From the NCBI RefSeq assembly GCF_000193495.2, contig NZ_AP023410.1, positions 620,001 through 684,000 on the forward strand: a stretch of DNA of 64,000 nt. Reading direction: 5' to 3'. Position 1 is the first letter of the stretch. Each line of letters starts with the position of its first letter. The notes under the pieces are model-generated. The model was not told the origin of the DNA. It saw nothing but the letters and a program-made list of their open reading frames with translations, and searched no databases. Shown here piece by piece: positions 63,411-64,000 of the stretch. Position numbers and translations under genes: made by a program. This stretch comes from Acetobacter aceti NBRC 14818. GTDB lineage: Bacteria; Pseudomonadota; Alphaproteobacteria; Acetobacterales; Acetobacteraceae.

Positions 63411-63782
63411 TCATGCCTTACCGACGCTTGCCCCGGTATCGTTGGCAGGCTTTTCCACGCTGGAAAGCACGGTTGAAACTGTGGAACGCAGAACCTTCAC
63501 AGAGACGTTCGGAGCGATCTCGACCTCAATTTCGTCCATCTCCGGAGAAGCCTTGCGCACTACCCCGATGATGCCACCCGACGTGACGATCCGATCACCA
63601 CGGCGCATGTTCTTCAGACTCTCCTTCAGCTTTTTCTGTTTCAGCTGCTGCGGGCGGATCATCATGAAATAGAAAATGACAAAAACCACCGCATAAGGGA
63701 GCAGCTGATAAACGCCGCTCAGGCCACCTCCGGCACCGCCGGCAGCCTGAGCGTAAGCAGGGGAAATAAGGAAATCACTCAT
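63411..63782 (-). CDS. yajC: Preprotein translocase subunit YajC
   Basis: A 123-residue protein: short N terminus with AYAQAAGG, one membrane segment (YQLLPYAVVFVIFYFMMI) followed by RPQQLKQKKLKESLKNMRRG and the small beta domain GDRIVTSGGIIGVVRK. YajC assists SecDF-driven protein export. Promoter region lies in the last 200 bp of the window. secD is not in view downstream. Confidence 0.94.
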   Translation of the reverse strand: MSDFLISPAYAQAAGGAGGGLSGVYQLLPYAVVFVIFYFMMIRPQQLKQKKLKESLKNMRRGDRIVTSGGIIGVVRKASPEMDEIEVEIAPNVSVKVLRSTVSTVLSSVEKPANDTGASVGKA

Positions 63783-63920
63783 TGTAGTAACTTTTCGTCC
63801 GACGGGTTGCGGTCAGCCATAGCCGACTGATACGCCGGGACCATAGATTTTGGGCGCGACGCGTCAACCATTGCTTTATGTCACAGCCTTCTGTCTCAGG
63901 CCTGTTTTTCGGAAATGAAG

Positions 63921-64000
63921 ATGACCACAGATATCATGCCCGTTCTGGAACGTATCGCCTCCGCACTGGAACGTCTTGCTCCGGCCACAGCCTCCCTGGA
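63921..64000 (+). CDS. Start of an ATPase gene (DUF815-like), truncated by window end
   Basis: The frame reads MTTDIMPVLERIASALERL then APATASL and runs off the window. This opening, and the position divergent from yajC, match the DUF815-family ATP-binding proteins of Alphaproteobacteria. Only 26 residues are visible, so identity is provisional. An ATG at 63915 is an alternative start. Confidence 0.55.
   Translation, partial: MTTDIMPVLERIASALERLAPATASL

Overview
The window looks like a chromosomal segment of an acetic acid bacterium (Alphaproteobacteria, Acetobacteraceae). The best evidence is a glycerol/polyol PQQ dehydrogenase pair (sldB-sldA, 54891-57472), together with alphaproteobacterial gene orders: BolA-DnaJ-cobS-cobT, zapA-6S RNA-5-formyl-THF cyclo-ligase, and a NadQ-type NAD regulator next to a NadB homologue. 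Base composition is moderately GC-rich. The two TadG-like genes and several intergenic stretches are clearly more AT-rich. Genus cannot be fixed from this sequence alone.

Layout. 1-526: end of a tRNA-Pro, a complex I accessory subunit and tRNA-Arg(TCT). 600-2295: an apparently intact IS5-family (IS427-like) element with terminal repeats, target duplication and a probable -1 frameshift, abutting a decayed second IS5-family transposase. 2378-6390: the regulatory end of a Mu-like prophage. A six-gene run of ATGA-coupled genes starting with a Ner-like protein diverges from an S24/CI-type repressor; no phage transposase, integrase or structural gene is present. 6391-8783: TadG-like VWA protein, LolA-like lipoprotein, BolA. 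8844-12407: DnaJ-like protein and CobS/CobT. 12390-27000: mixed metabolism (PLP decarboxylase, hydrolase, split ATP-grasp/alpha-E pair, RadC, Crp/Fnr regulator, IlvE, HAD, VOC and cupin proteins, IMPase, YfdX, EamA). 27305-31260: glmS-glmU and gph. 31284-43691: MFS carrier, porin, glycosyltransferase, YmdB, fau, 6S RNA, zapA, ThiE-like, NadB-like, NadQ, carbonic anhydrase, EEP nuclease. 43718-53572: a minus-strand cluster of amide-bond and peptidase-type proteins. 53716-64000: NUDIX protein, sldBA, murJ, a second YfdX, a probable iron-linked PepSY operon, yajC and the start of an ATPase.

The most system-like block is 43718-53572. It holds a 1137-residue transglutaminase-DUF2126 protein, a TadG-like VWA protein with a short N-terminal membrane anchor, a zinc-ribbon/HEVGH metallopeptidase, a fused circularly permuted ATP-grasp + alpha-E protein, and a second transglutaminase-like protein. 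A split copy of the ATP-grasp/alpha-E pair lies at 15898-18473, and a second TadG paralogue at 6391-7890. The protein families are known and have been proposed from comparative genomics to make or modify peptides, but substrate and product are unknown. The TadG-like gene inside the cluster is the unusual part. Both TadG paralogues keep six cysteines, including a C-x3-C-H motif.

Other points: a 6S RNA gene not visible to ORF-based annotation; a NadB homologue that seems to lack several catalytic-site motifs; and a row of four GTCYAAAW octamers beside the phage repressor end that could be transposase end-binding sites. All functional statements rest on reading motifs and family resemblance by eye; no database search was possible.
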